A stretch of 60,000 nucleotides of DNA from Polytrichum commune (GCA_950295325.1 OX485803.1:43851554-43911553), one strand, 5' to 3'. Positions 33,951-47,200 are shown, counted from the stretch's first letter. Made by a program: numbers and translations. Notes: generated by a model not told the origin, from the sequence alone.

Positions 33951-35019
33951 GTTGCAAAGTAGGTAGCAGAGGCTCACCAAGCGCAGTTGGCGAAGGCTGC
34001 CACAAAGGATGTCAAAGCTCGGGCTCGGGCTCGGGCTCGAGTTGCACGTGTAGCGGTGATCCTAAGGGGACTTCGATGTCGATCTCTTATTTCTCCTCTT
34101 TTTCTTTTTCTTTTTGAGACAGAAAGCCGACAAACCATCGCCAAAACACAAGAGGTAGTTGACCATCTGGCAAGTTTTTCTATCAAGTAGAGAGGAGATT
34201 TCACAGCCGAGAATTGAACTGCCAATCTCTTATTATTGGGTATCTCTCCACCATCATCCGATTTCTCCTTCCACCACCATGAAACTCTTGCCATTTCCCC
34301 GTCCCATGTCTCCCTGTACACACACCTCCAAGCTAGCCCGATTCCAAGAACACCGCAACCTCGACTCTTGTATGCATCCCCTTCCTCATCCACAATTCAA
34401 CATCCCATTGCAATCTACATTGAATTTTCTCAGCCACTTTCCCAAACTTGCACACGCCCATTATCCCACAAGCTGTTTGGTTTGTGCATCACGGCATTTG
34501 TTACCTGTAGAATATGGTTGTTGTGACGTCCTGGTGGAATGAAGATCGCAGGTGGGACAGGGTTATTTGTCACATGGGACAAGGCTTCTTTCTCACATCG
34601 TGCTTTCCAGACCACATCCACTTAGCTTTAGATCAACAGATATGGAACATCGCATGCTTGGTCTAGAACCGGGTCGAGCTGTTTTTACAATACACCACAT
34701 CACAATTTGAGGTTTCGGACTAGGTTTGTTTCTACTACATTCTCAGGCTATATTTGTCACTTTGGGAATGTTAGATTTGTATAACAGAAGCTCACGGTTT
34801 TCAGTGGCATTTCTGTGTAGTCTTGGCTGAACTTATATGACAAAGGGAGGTCCGAGAGAGTTTTAGCATTTGAAAAATGTAGTGATTCAAATATTAAGAA
34901 TGAGATCTCTGAAAATTTTGCATTCCTCTTGGGAACTTTCTTCCTGTAAATTAAAATTATCATCCTATTGGGTGCAAGCACAGTAAAGTGGACAACTTCT
35001 GATCCATGCCTAGTGTTTA
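33951..35019. other. No gene recognised; GCTCGG microrepeat
   Basis: A short Ala/Arg/Gln-rich plus-strand reading (about 33890-34080) with internal stops surrounds a GCTCGG hexamer repeat at about 34017-34040. It could be a relic of a coiled-coil coding region, but no family is evident. Frames at 34159-34542 are His/Pro-rich and look non-coding. Confidence 0.3.
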
Positions 35020-35600
35020 GTGAAAGTGATTCAAAACTATACACTAACTTTGAATTTGATGAAGAAAAGATATCATAGATTTTTTTTTTAAACATATTGG
35101 TCTACAAAGCCAAGAAAACCATGATGACCCAAAAAAACAAATCCAAGAGAAGTCTACATACTTTAGAAGATAGTACAAGTGGTGTGCAAGTAGGTGATAT
35201 TGGACAAGTGATTGTCTAAAATTTGTTTAAAGTATGATAAAATAACATTGAATTAATGGTTTTCCACAAACTTTTGTGATGATACCCTCAAGTAGATAAT
35301 GAATTCAAGGAACATGAAAGAAAAATCCAACTTCAAAATAGTTAAGGTCATGAAATCTATGTCCAAAACCAAACTCAACCATTTGCTTTTGAGCATCACT
35401 TTTAATAATAAGTATTGAAGATCTCAACTTGATTTCCTACATTTGAGTATTCAACTCAACAACGAAAAGAAATCTAATTTAAAACAACAACGTGCTACTT
35501 TAGGCCTTTGACCAAAAAAATGATGGTTTTAGTATACCGGAGCATTTTTTTGGGCCCACTTTACCATGCTTGCACCCTATTAATAACTACTCTAGAAATA
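35020..35600 (-). repeat. Dispersed repeat family B, copy 2 (inverted)
   Basis: The reverse complement aligns with 12053-12575 and 43215-43826. It includes the outer block GGTGCAAGCATGGTAAAGTGG shared with 43250-43272. Confidence 0.65.
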
Positions 35601-36223
35601 GACTAGACAGCTGAAGTTGGTGGTTTTGAGATGCCTCTACCTTGCATTTGAGTGATATTCAACAAGCCTTATAGTGAAGAACATAAGCTCACACCAAAAC
35701 AACATGTGTTACAATGAGATTGGACTATCTACTCAAAATATTTGAATCATTATAGGTTCAAGAACCCAATTGAGATAACCTATGTGATCATTTAAGAAGA
35801 TAATCATCACCTAACCTCGTGTAACTTTTGCATCTCCACTCCGGTTTTGAAATGAAGATCTTTGTGATTTGTGAATGCTAACTGAATAAGACAATTTCCA
35901 AGTCAAAACAACAGTCGAAAATAAAAGCGGAGTTGGTATCGCCTACGATAGGACCACATGGATTGATCCCATGCAAAATGGCCAATACCATACATTGTCA
36001 CTATACCAAAGTTTGTTGAGGCCCGGCATGCTTGTGCTTCAATTTGAGGCACAAGCGGGGCTGGACTCAGCTCAATAATAATGAGCAGAATTGGGAGCAT
36101 CTTAAAAGGAAGAAAAATCACAACTTCGAACTTTAGCTTTATACCTTAGCTTCTAAAGGTATTCGTATGTGAAGCTCATTTTGGACCTCAAGATGTCACA
36201 TGGCGGGGTTTAAGCTTATTTCC
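35601..36223. other. No gene recognised
   Basis: AT-rich, with short frames only. Confidence 0.35.
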
Positions 36224-36421
36224 TAATATTCGCCCCCTCCCCACCTGACTTTAGCTAAGCCTAAAAGTTGGTTTTAAAAACACGGCCTTCACACCATCGA
36301 CATTATCTAGTGCTGAGCCTAGTTGGTAAATGATGTGGCATGGCTTAAAAGTGGAGGTTTAAAGCCTCGAGCACCGACCCTCCCATCAGTACGTAGACAT
36401 GAGGCAAGAATATAGGACCTT
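36224..36421. repeat. LTR-retrotransposon-like fragment (inverted relative to 1-190)
   Basis: The reverse complement matches 1-190. It includes a C-rich tract at 36230-36245, the mirror of the purine tract at 163-181. Confidence 0.5.
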
Positions 36422-36735
36422 CAAAAGTGTCGCCTCCCGCCCTTGTGATTGGTTGCCTTTTAGTCTTAGCTATGAGGACACGAGAAGCTTTATTAACAAA
36501 AACCGATGGTAATTAGATAAATGAGTAGTAAGGGATTTGGGGATGAGACAAAAACTATCCAACATTCATTGCTTGGTAGATAAAAACCATGAACATGTGT
36601 GAAAGCTCCTTAACTAAAACCTACTTAAAAATCTCCGGAGCAAGTTCTTGTAGGTGCATTGGGGTAGCCGGATGCCTCCCTTATAACTGAGGGAGCTTTA
36701 CCCGGGTTTTAGGAAAGACTTTGGTTACTTGACAA

Positions 36736-36757
36736 AGTCAAGTGGGGAGGGGGCATT
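36736..36757 (+). other. Polypurine-tract-like motif
   Basis: AGTCAAGTGGGGAGGGGG followed by CATTA is nearly identical to the tract at 163-186. In LTR retrotransposons such a tract primes plus-strand synthesis just before the 3' LTR. Here no LTR pair could be delimited. Confidence 0.35.
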
Positions 36758-38261
36758 AGTGGGGTATTGACTCATTTATCATACGCATTATCCAATTGGA
36801 CTTGGATGTAGAATGAGTATATGGAGATTGAGCTTGTATGAATGGTCTAGATTCAAACACTTGCCGGTTTTATTTATCACTTTTACCACATATCACTTTA
36901 TTGTTAGTTCCTCGTTTTAATAATTGTGCTACATTTGGACCGATCTAATGAATCAAATGAAATATGCTTTCAAAATTTGTTTGGGAGTTTGTACAAATCA
37001 TATCGTATTCCGTATAAACACAACCCCTTCCTTTGAAGGCATGAGGGTGGACTCTTTATAACATGGACAAACTAACGTGAGTTTAATAAGGGGTATCATT
37101 TGAGGCATTGGTGTACATAGTATACATAAAGGAGGGACATTAATTTTTTCTAGTGTGTACATTGAAAAAGGCTATAAAGTTCTTCTAAGAAGTAAAGGTA
37201 GATGTACAAAAGGGGGCCCTAAGATTTAAAGAGAATTTAACAATAGATGTGTTAGTTTCATCCAATTCACGTCATCATCCATTGTTGTCATATGGTAACA
37301 ATCCTCAATGACTACCTTATTTATTCTTGGTAGGGTTTGCATTAAGGTTCTAGGTATTTATATACTAGAGGCTCTTGGAGAGCTCATGGGCTCCCTTGAG
37401 TTTTCTCTTTAAATTAAAGCTAAGTTAATGTGCGCATGTCTTTGTTTCCTTGATACAATTGGTGAGTTACATACTATGGATGACAAAATGTTCAATGACT
37501 TTTTGATTGGAAAGGGAAAGTGGGTTTTATATGCAATAAAGGCCTATTTAATCCAAGTTTTATGTTCTCTATTTGTATTGGAGGCATTTATCACATCAAA
37601 TTAAGAAGCTTAGCTTAGATACACATGAGTCCGTTTTCTAGCTTGTCACAAGTATGTATACTTTTGTTTTTCTTTATAAACTTCTTGTATATAGGGGGTT
37701 TAGTTTTATAGTGACCGACACATGTCATTTAAGTTTCCAATGTAGAGTCCACCTCCTGGGTTTAATATTTGAAACCCATACAAAAATGACCACCAAACAC
37801 TACCATATATTCACACTACTGTATGTGATAAACAAGACTAGCACTTTGGTGCCGTAATTCTTGAGATGACACATGGAATTTTGTAGAGGTCATGACTGGT
37901 AGATGCATGATACATGGCTCCTTGCTCAAATTTTGAAATACTTTTGTCTAAAACTTGCTTATGACCTAGGGTATTCGGCTACCCAATGCAGGCTTGCGTT
38001 TCAATTTGAAACGATACCTAACTTAAGTGATGTAGATGTGCCTATTTGGTCAATTGTCTTGATCAGACACCTACATTCAAATGGTATGTGATTAGGTCCG
38101 GCTCCAAGAGCAAACACCAAAAAGACACATGTTTGAAAGAAATTGGACTACGTGCTCCAAAATATGATAACAATTCTAGGTGCAATAGTCAACACAGCTA
38201 AGAGGAACCTATATAATCACCCAAATGAACGTCTTCACTCTGATAGCGAATGCGATACTTA
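36758..38261. other. No gene recognised
   Basis: If the tract at 36736-36757 is a real polypurine tract, the start of this stretch may be LTR sequence. No terminal repeats or coding frames were confirmed. Confidence 0.3.
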
Positions 38262-39381
38262 GGGTCGGTTTACACTATGGACCATGAAGTCGGACCATGG
38301 AAGATGGCCTTTGTCAATGGTCCGACTTCATGGTCCGACTTCATAAAAAAATAGTTTTGAGAGCCTTGGGCCCCTCACTAGGAGTAAACCGAATGTGGAC
38401 CAAGAAGAATGACCACGCACCAAAAAATGAAGGTGCTGATTTTTTTTAATACATGCCCAAAAAGGGCAATTTTGAGAAAAAAATCAAGTTTGATAATTCT
38501 CTTGTCTTCTCTTGGGCTTGACTTGTCTTCACTTCTTGTTAAATGTGTCGAAGATGTGGCTTGCAAATCTTCTCACAACAATTTTTACAAAAAAATGAGC
38601 GATTTAATTTGTACATGTTCAATGTAATTTACATGTGACATATACCTTGTGTTGTCACTACACTAAATAGGATATTTAGTGTTTGATTATATTTAATGTT
38701 GTTACCACCCTACCTTGCTCAACACTAATTTTCAATTCTTTGATAATTAGCGTTAGAAGATTTCCCATTGCGCTTCTTTTGACCACCCTGATCTACAGTC
38801 ACTAAAACACTACAGATATTTCTTTTTCGTTTTGAAACTGTATTTTTTAAACATTTTGGGGTGTGTAATATACCGATGAAAAGATATTTTCAAGACCTTT
38901 CGAACGGTATATTACAAGCCCCCAAATTTCAAACATTGCAGTTGGTAGACCAAAAAAACAAATCTGCACTTGAATTCTTGAGTTCTAGATGTCCCACATT
39001 GTTTGGTGAAACACATGTGAGCCGGTTTAAGGGGTAGGGCAAGGTAGTGCTAATGCGTCTCATGGGCTTTGATATAATTAAGGTGAATAAAAGTTAGATT
39101 CACTAAAAATTTATTGAAATGGCATTTCTTTGACCATGGGCCCTTGCCTTTTCTTACCAGATCACCTCTCTTGCCTCTCTCGCCGCAAAACTTGTTGGAC
39201 CATGTCAGTGCATTTATTAGGCCTTAAATATTATATTTTGGGGACCTCGACCTTCATGTTCCCTCTGCCATTTTTTTCTTAGTAAATAATGGCCCAGTTG
39301 TCCCAGTTGTCCCAGTTACACCCAATCAGCTGCCTTACAGAACCCTGGTCCAACTTCATGGTCCATAGTGTAAACCGGCCC
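38262..39381. mobile_element. PIF/Harbinger-like MITE, copy 1, with internal insertion
   Basis: The left end GGGTCGGTTTACACTATGGA and the right end read in reverse (GGGCCGGTTTACACTATGGA) form long inverted repeats continuing into CATGAAGT.GGACCA. TTA flanks both sides (38259-38261, 39382-39384), the 3-bp target of PIF/Harbinger. The body matches the element at 56904-57404, but about 460 bp near 38630-39090 have no counterpart there and appear inserted. No transposase is present. Confidence 0.8.
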
Positions 39382-39496
39382 TTATACGAGCTCCAAAAAC
39401 AATGAGGGAAGTGGCGATCGCCTCCATTTGGCTTTGGTAACCAGCTCGTCTCATACTAATCGTGTGGTGTCTCATCTCCTAGGAGAAGTGGTCTAA

Positions 39497-40197
39497 CCCC
39501 ATTGATACGACACCCGTTTATAAGACACCCTCGATATTACGACACATTTTTGCGCGACCAGACTTTTTTAGTCCAAAACTCCCTCTTTTATACGACCACC
39601 ACCCTCGATAATGCGACATTTAGAATCTTTGTTTTGTCGTATTAAAGAGGTAGTTAATGCTAACATTCCTTTCATCTATGTTATGTACATCTAAAATACA
39701 TCCATTCCCACTTGGCAACTACTTGGGAACTTCATGCGAATTAGGGTTACTAGTGCAGAATGGAGACATGGTTAGGGTTAGAGTGGCCTCCCGCCTCGTA
39801 CGACGCTACACGTCATGCGCCCTCGTCACCTAGTCTCTTATTACAAAACCCTTCGTGTTTCGGTGTGAATGAAATCATCCGTTTTCAAAACTTCGTAGGG
39901 AACTTAGATAAGATGACAGCTGCTAACTTGGGTAGGCGACACGAGAGATCGTTGGACTCTTATCTCAAGAGTTCTTGAGAACATTTGCATCCGTTTGGAG
40001 CTAGAAGTCATTATTTCATACCATCCGTATCGTTGAAACTCGTCGTACATACATTTCAAGCTCATAATATTACTCACGTTTTCGCATTCCCTCGATAACA
40101 CGACAACTTTACGCCACCTGTCATAGCAACGAGAAGACGACACCTCGATAACACGACATTTTCCGGGCGCTTCCCAAACATGTCATACTAAAGAGGG
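39497..40197. repeat. Region of CTCGATAAYACGACA-type repeats in both orientations
   Basis: The variants CCTCGATATTACGACAC, CCTCGATAATGCGACA and CCTCGATAACACGACA recur. TCCCTCTTTTATACGAC near 39580 is inverted near 39645 and again near 40180 (ACTAAAGAGGGAG). Such ends resemble pogo-like element termini, and the window has pogo-like transposase remains, but exact borders were not found. Confidence 0.45.
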
Positions 40198-40289
40198 AGA
40201 ACAGTCGTTGGAAGGGAAGGAAAAGGAAAGGAAAAAGTAACCCATCCATTGACGACCCATCCATAAGACCTTCACTTTCATAAGCAACA

Positions 40290-41210
40290 GAGCGGCCTCC
40301 TGGGCGTGGCTCAAGCTTTATCGAGCAGAGCCTGTACTCACAGGTTATGGGTGTGGCCTCTCCCAGGGAAGGGAAGGGGCAGGCCCCCCTTCCGGCAACA
40401 CCTCTGCTGCAGGGTGCACGGCACCTTCACTAACCCTTCTTACATACAAAGAGGGGTGGCCCTATGGGAAGGAAGCCCCCCCCCCCCCCCTCACAGGCCC
40501 TCCCTCGATGGCCTGCAAATGTGGATTCGCATCTGGCAGAGGCCACCACCGACCATACACTTAACTTTTCTCGTGCGCCCGCCCGCCTGCCCGCCCGGTG
40601 GTGGTGGTGGTGGTGAGTGGAGGGGTCGGCCTGGCTCACGGGGTGGGAGGGGGGTTGGGTCCAAGTGTAGGAGCGGTGGAGGGCAATGATTTTTCGTGGG
40701 GTTTAGGGTTTCGCCAAATTTTGTCAGTTATCAAATGATCGGGAAACGAGTGACCCGTTCCCATGCCAAGGCTGCCATGGGCGTCGCCGCTCAAGTGTGG
40801 TACGTCGATAATTGACGACCTAGTCATTGGGTGGGTGGGGTGGGGTGGGGGTTCCATTAGGGGGTCCCGAGCCCCCACCAAGCTTGGGGCCCGTAACCGC
40901 GTCTTTGGGAACACGGTTTTCGGACCCGAGGTGGTGCTCGAACGAGAGGTTTGGTTTCTCGAGCGGAGGGAGGAGTGTTTTCTTGAGTTTGTGAAGATTT
41001 GGTGTGGGAGTTGGTGTCACGTTGTAGCATCCCCGATTTTGGGGTTGGTTGGGTTGATGAACGGAAGACCGCAAGTGAGGGTTGGGTTGGGTTGGGTTCG
41101 TTTTGAGCAAAAAGGATTCTACCCCATGTCTGGCAACAATCCCCGTAACTACTCCAAGGGCCGGAGCTTTTCCTTCTTCCGCTCCCCATGTTTGGCGCGT
41201 CTCCCAACAT
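40290..41210. other. GC-rich island, no gene confirmed
   Basis: Markedly GC-rich compared with its flanks, with a C run at 40476-40490, GGT repeats near 40600-40615 and GGTTGGGTTGGGTT near 41080-41100. Overlapping frames on both strands are Pro/Gly-rich artefacts of composition. The segment may be a foreign repeat. Confidence 0.4.
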
Positions 41211-41215
41211 AAAAT

Positions 41216-41412
41216 TAGTTAACAGGAGTGTGTTGGTTCATGTGGGGCCCGAGGAATATAACCATGGAACCTCGCGGCTAGTGCAAATTCAAACTGGAAA
41301 AATATGACTATGGGATATCGCAACTATTATTTTCAATTCGAATATGCAGTCTCTGCGGCATCCCATGGTTATATTCTCAGGGCCCACATGAACCAACACA
41401 CCCCGCTTAGTA
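41216..41412. repeat. Inverted-repeat element (MITE-like)
   Basis: GTGTGTTGGTTCATGTGGGG through ATAACCATGG at about 41227-41266 is repeated in inverse at about 41366-41402. TTAGT occurs just outside both ends, but a few extra bases on the left make the border uncertain. Confidence 0.6.
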
Positions 41413-43214
41413 ATGTGAAGAAGGCCACACCAAACCAGCAAGGCATACTTTATACCTGGTTTAATGACGTCAAATGAGGACGGGGCTTTGACGAGAAGGG
41501 CAAATGACAGTTTGGCGGTGCCTTTGGGTTGGAAATGCAGTTGGGCTGAACAATGGGTTTGTGTAAACGAACAAGGAATATGCAGTTCAATGGACGGTGA
41601 GGGTCTGACCCTCTGCTTACTCATGATCCATGCCCCTGAAGTCCTCAAGAGTGGACAGTTTATCCCGGACCTGACCCTATAAATTATAAACTCTTGCATT
41701 GGTCTCACCCTTGGAGGTGCAACTTCAACTCCATGAATGGGGATGCTCTTTGTGCCACTTCACTTTTTCATACTTAGGATTTGGACCCTAGTGAAAACCC
41801 CTTGGTTAAAAACACAAATTACTCTCGATCCATACGATCGCTCAATACTAGATTTTTATTTTTGTTTCCAACATGTATGTAACCTACAATTTGATCTCAT
41901 TCTTCAACATTGTTCAAATTTTCTTTTTTGATTTTAAAAATGAAAGAATGTTTTGATTCATTGTGCAAAAATACGTGCCAGGTTGCCGGGTCCAAACCAA
42001 AGAGCATGGCAACTCTTTAGGATGCACAAAGTGGAATCAAACATCCTTGGCAAGAAGTGCACCTCATCCAAGCATAAAACACATACCCTACACAACCTCC
42101 TTCAATCGAGTTCAAAGACTGTGAACATAAGGTACAAGAAAAAAATTAAAAAAATTATAGAGCAAAAAAGGTAGACATACTCATGATACTCTAGGTAATA
42201 GACTCATATATTTATACTAAGGTTTTAATTTGATGCAAAGAATGCCTCAATCACATATAAAAAATACAACTCATGAAAATACATGAGTTTTTAGTATACA
42301 TACAATCCACTTTCACCACCAAACCCTTGAATTGTTCCATGCTCTCCCCATAGCACATATGATCCCAAGGGAAAACCTACCTCCATGCCATGGCAACAAC
42401 ATAACACCAAGATTGCACTTCACTTTGGTGCCCAAACTTGTGCCCACAAGGTTGCAAAAAATAAAGTTGAAGTTTTGGAATAAACCCTCCAAATTCCTTG
42501 AACCTTGAAGCAAATTGTGATGCAAATGGATTGAAGATGGGTGTTGACAAGAGATGATAACCAAATGAAATCAGATTAAAGTGTAAAGTAGATGAAATTA
42601 GCACATTTTTTTATCATACTTTATGAAAAATAGAAGAAAGTGTAAATCGGATGAATTTGGCACATATGTTGTCAATTTTTTTCTTTAAACTTCAAAACAC
42701 CCTTTTGTGCTTCTACCTCTACTTATAAATTCTCAATAGGATTTTTAAGTGTATGTATTGGAGTTATATAATGGCTCCCCTTTATGTGTATATTATGTAC
42801 GCTAACGCCTCAATTAACATCCATTTTACACTCACATACATAAATAGTTCAAAAATCTATAAATCTTTTCCAGTACAATAACCTAACATTCGTACGCTTA
42901 GAACATATGAAATTCTGCTCTCCCTTCAAAAATTCATGAATCCAACACATGAAGATGACCCACTTTTGGGCTCCCACCTTGACTTCATTTAGGGTAGTGA
43001 CCAAATATTAGAGTCATCCTTTAATTCAACTAGAGTTTTGGTTGGGAGTTGGTTCATGGCATTCAAACTTTCATGGGAGATGGTTCTTCATTCAAAGCTC
43101 CACATGACTTTAAAAATGCACCAAAAATTTACCTAACATGAAAAGTTTTGTATGCAAAATAACCAACTCCCGACCAAAACTTTGGTTGAATTAAAGGCCC
43201 ATCTTTAATTGGTC
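41413..43214. other. No gene recognised
   Basis: Only short frames and AT-rich sequence. Confidence 0.4.
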
Positions 43215-43826
43215 AAATTATCATTTGAAGAACATGCTCAGATTGCATATGGGTGCAAGCATGGTAAAGTGGACCAAAACAAAGCTCCAATATCTTAAAA
43301 CCATAGCTTTTTTGGTCAAACACCTAAAAGTGGTAGCAAAATGTTGTCTTAAATTGAACATTCTTTTATGGTATCAAAAATGTCACCTTTTTGTTGTGTT
43401 AAGTACTCAAATGTAGAATACCAAGATGAGATCTTCAAAACTTATCATTAAAAGTAATGCTCAAAAGCAAATGTCTAGATTTGGTCTTGGACATAAATTT
43501 TATGACCTTAACTATTTTGAACTTGATTTAATCCATGTTCCTTGAATTTATTAAACACTTGAGGTCATTTACAAATATTCTTGTAGAAATCATCAATTCA
43601 ATGTAATTTTATCATGTCTTAAACAAAATTTTGACATTTACTTGTTCAATATGACCACTTGCACCATCTTCTAGAGTATGTAGACTTTGTTTGGGATTGT
43701 TGTTGTTAATATAAATTGCTTGGCTATGTAGATCAATGTGCTTTAAAAGTGTTTACGATCTTATTTTTCACAAAATTCAAAGTTAGTACATTATTTTGAA
43801 TCACTTCACTTAAACTTGTGCAAGGA
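43215..43826 (+). repeat. Dispersed repeat family B, copy 3
   Basis: Collinear with 12053-12575 and inverse to 35020-35600. It extends further 5' than copy 1. Confidence 0.65.
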
Positions 43827-43900
43827 TCCAGATATGTCCATTGTATCATGCTTGAACCCATATACAACCATGGAATTTTTTGTCCAAAGTACAAAATAAG

Positions 43901-43933
43901 GCACGCACGCACGCGCGCGCACACACACACACA
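43901..43933. repeat. CG/CA microsatellite
   Basis: GCACGCACGCACGCGCGCGC followed by an ACACAC run. Confidence 0.9.
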
Positions 43934-44029
43934 TTTATTTATTTATCTTCACACCAAAAGCACCCTACCAATCAAGATACCTCATAGTTACCATTACACC
44001 TCCACAACACACCACTACCCAACCACAGG

Positions 44030-44270
44030 TAATATCATTATGGCACTATTCCTTGGATACATAACCCACCATGTTTTAACCCACCCAAACCACAAACACT
44101 CTAGATACATTAAAAAAATCACTTATATTATAGACGGCCGCATCCTTATCCTACTAAGTGGAGATATACACCCTAACCCACGATCGCTCACTACAATACT
44201 CCTAGGACTCCCTAAAGAATTCCATCAAAGACAAAAACAATACTTCCTACCAACACAAGCAACATAGTAT
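44030..44270 (+). pseudogene. Possible LINE (non-LTR retrotransposon) 5' fragment
   Basis: A plus-strand frame encodes HSRYIKKITYIIDGRILILL followed by SGDIHPNP. Leucine-rich strings leading into SGDxxxNPGP occur near the start of the protein of several LINE lineages. Here the final GP reads RS. The surrounding DNA is unusually C-rich on the plus strand and poor in G, and ends in a C run at 44307-44324. No endonuclease or reverse transcriptase follows. This motif is the only evidence. Confidence 0.3.
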
Positions 44271-47200
44271 CCATAAGTAAACACATAGTATCCTTCTTAC
44301 ATCCTACCCCCCCCCCCCCCCCCCAAACATTACATACTATTCACATTCATCATAGGAATTAGGCCCCCTTTCAATTCTTTGCATCAAAACCTCTCCTCAA
44401 CTTAGAGCTTCAGTGCTTAACCATATTATACATACTGCAAACCATAGCAACTAACCCTCACCAACATATGAATTGAACACATGCACAAATTAACATATAA
44501 AGTACCACAAATGCACAATGTCATCAACTATTAGTGCTGGTGTTGGAACCTTTGATGTCATCTCCATATCAAGTTGCCAAGGCGGTGGACAAATTAAGCA
44601 AGGTCCATGTGACAGTGTTGTGTGGATGCATTGTTGCCGAGTAGGTGGTTCAACGGGTACCCCTAACACCATGTTCGCATTGTCAAGGTCTACTCGGTTG
44701 GAGGGTGGAGTTCTAAGGGGTTGATGACATGGGACCGGAAGGAAAACAAAATAAGCTTGGATAGCAGGAGGATTTGTTGGAGATTGCCACACCAATGGGA
44801 TTGGTTGGCCAACAATTCGACCTAGCACAAAACTAGAAATGACCCTACTCTAGTGCATCGCCTTCAAATATGTGTTGGTATGTGGAATGGTTCACCAGTC
44901 AATTTGTACGCCCAAGATGACCTCAACATACACCATTTGACATAACCACATGAGCATATTCTTCTGAAAAGACTCACTTGAGTTAATTACAAGTCGACAA
45001 GTACTCCCTATAAGTCCATTGTATGAGAGTGGAAAGCTCTTTGGAAGTAATAGTCTGCTCACTCAAATTGCAATATACTCAAACAATGGTCTGTGATTGA
45101 ATGAGGTGTAAAACCTGGATATTAATCAAAGATTCAGAAATAACCTTGATTCACGAATCTTGTTTCCCCAACTTATTAAGAGGATTGTGTCTTCTGAAAG
45201 GATTAGTACCTTGTGGCGACATAAATTATAGTTGATTATGTAAGACCATTGTCTAATGGATGCTCCAAGAGAAGGAATATTGTTGTAGGTAATTATCCAA
45301 ATGATCCAGAATACTGAAGTGGCAATTCCTCAATCATAAGAAGGTATAAGTGAAATGTTATTTCAGGATAAATAATTAAATTATTATTATTATTATTATT
45401 ATTTGTGCGGAAGAGTTCGGTGTGTAAGGAGGAGACGTTGAATGAGATAATTCGACGAAGCTGAAATTCACCTTGTTAGAGTCAAGTTCTCAAGAGGTCC
45501 CTGCAAGGACCATCGTCCAAACATTAGCCTTAGAGTTACACTTTCAATGACTCTCTCTGATGGAAGGATTATCGTCTGCAATGGGGACAATAGTTTAAGA
45601 AAGACGAAGTGTTAGAGATAGGGAGGCGAGCCAAGGAGCTATCCCATATCGTTGAGTAGGAAGCCCAAGAGCCAAGTTATAAGGGAAGGAGGTCAAATTA
45701 GCCTTTGAGAACTTAACGCTTACTTGTTACTAAAGACTATGGCCTGCACTACACTATGAGACTTGCTACTTGTAACTTGGGATTGTTTGTTGTCTACTTG
45801 ACACATGGTTTTGGTGATTGATACATAGATTCAACCCTTTGGTTACTGTCCGTAAGGCTTTAGTAGACTTACTTCGCGGTAGTCGTTACTAGATTTTTGG
45901 AAATCACAACAATTATTTTTAATATAACAAGTAAAACACTCTTTTGTTAACTGAAGGAAGTGAGAAGAGAACTACATTGAATATTTTCAATTCATTTAAC
46001 TAAGAGAAGTTTGTTTGCAAATTAATCCCTAGATGTCTCATTTGTTTATACTAATGTGGATTGGCCTATCACTGGACATTGACAGGGACGAAACTTTGCA
46101 TAAAATAGGTAAAGACGATGGTCTCATTGACTCATTAAACTAAAGATAAATTAAGGAATTGAACAACTCGTGGGGTTGAACCACAATATTTCTTGATACA
46201 TTGTATTATCATTTAATGAAGGAGAAACTATGGAACAAGTCAAGGTTCCCCTCGCCTTGGGTTTATGAGGTTATTAGTCACTCAAAAGGCTATTGTTGAG
46301 TCGTGACTCCTTGCATTGCAAAACCATCATAGTGAGAGATATTATTGATGAGTGATAGTCGCAAGGGAGAGACTGAGCAACTGCATGTACTGCATTGAGT
46401 GACCCTAATTACCCATCTTTTAATTAAATAAAGTCATCAAACTAACTATAAAAGTTGTTGTATTATCACTCTAATTTCATTCCTAAGTCATTGTGGACTA
46501 CTAGTTAACCTAATAGCGATACCTAGAGTTCAATCTAAAACTTGTTTAGTCTTTCTTGTTTAGTTTTGTTGATCGGAACCCAATCCAAAAAACCCTATGT
46601 ACATGTAACATGTTTAGGATGGTACAAAATTTTGTAGAGGGTCACAAGGTTTTTCCACTCACAACCTCAACTCTTGAGCATTTATTCATGAAGGGCTAAG
46701 TTTAAATGGAATTTCATAAGATCAAACTACCAAAGGGTGGAAGAGAACATGGAAAGGTAGAAGTAGGTAAAAAAAAGAAAAATATTAGATAAATTACCCA
46801 AAATAAAATAAAATAAATCAACGCACATATATACAAAAACTATGAATTAGTGAAGTACTCATGCAAGCATGTCTCAACTTGGGTCCAAGTTAAGTTTGTG
46901 TCACAGGGAGGTCACTTCATTGTCAAGTTGAACACCATGTGCGAACAAAGTTTGCTACCCCTATATTACATGCCATAGATAATTTCAAATTTTATGATAT
47001 TTTTTCTACATATACATAACCTTTGATAGTATCTTTTGTATATTTTTTTTGAAAATTTTAGTCATCTTCATTTTTGTTGTAATGTTTTTAGTTCAATTTT
47101 GTGTCATTCTAGTTAGAAACGGTATTTAAAAAAAAAACAAATCATCAAATTTAGTTACCATTTTTTACTATGTAATAAGTGTTGTGTATATCTACTCATG

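Noticed and set aside
33890-34190. Ala/Arg-rich coiled-coil tail of a transposase
   Set aside because: Internal stops and a GCTCGG microrepeat account for most of it; no diagnostic motif.
40306-40689. 127-codon frame in the GC-rich island
   Set aside because: Low-complexity Pro/Gly/Arg, with competing frames on the other strand.
43950-44330. Organellar DNA insertion because of the unusual C-rich, G-poor composition
   Set aside because: No organellar gene was recognised; a LINE-like motif explains part of it better, though weakly.
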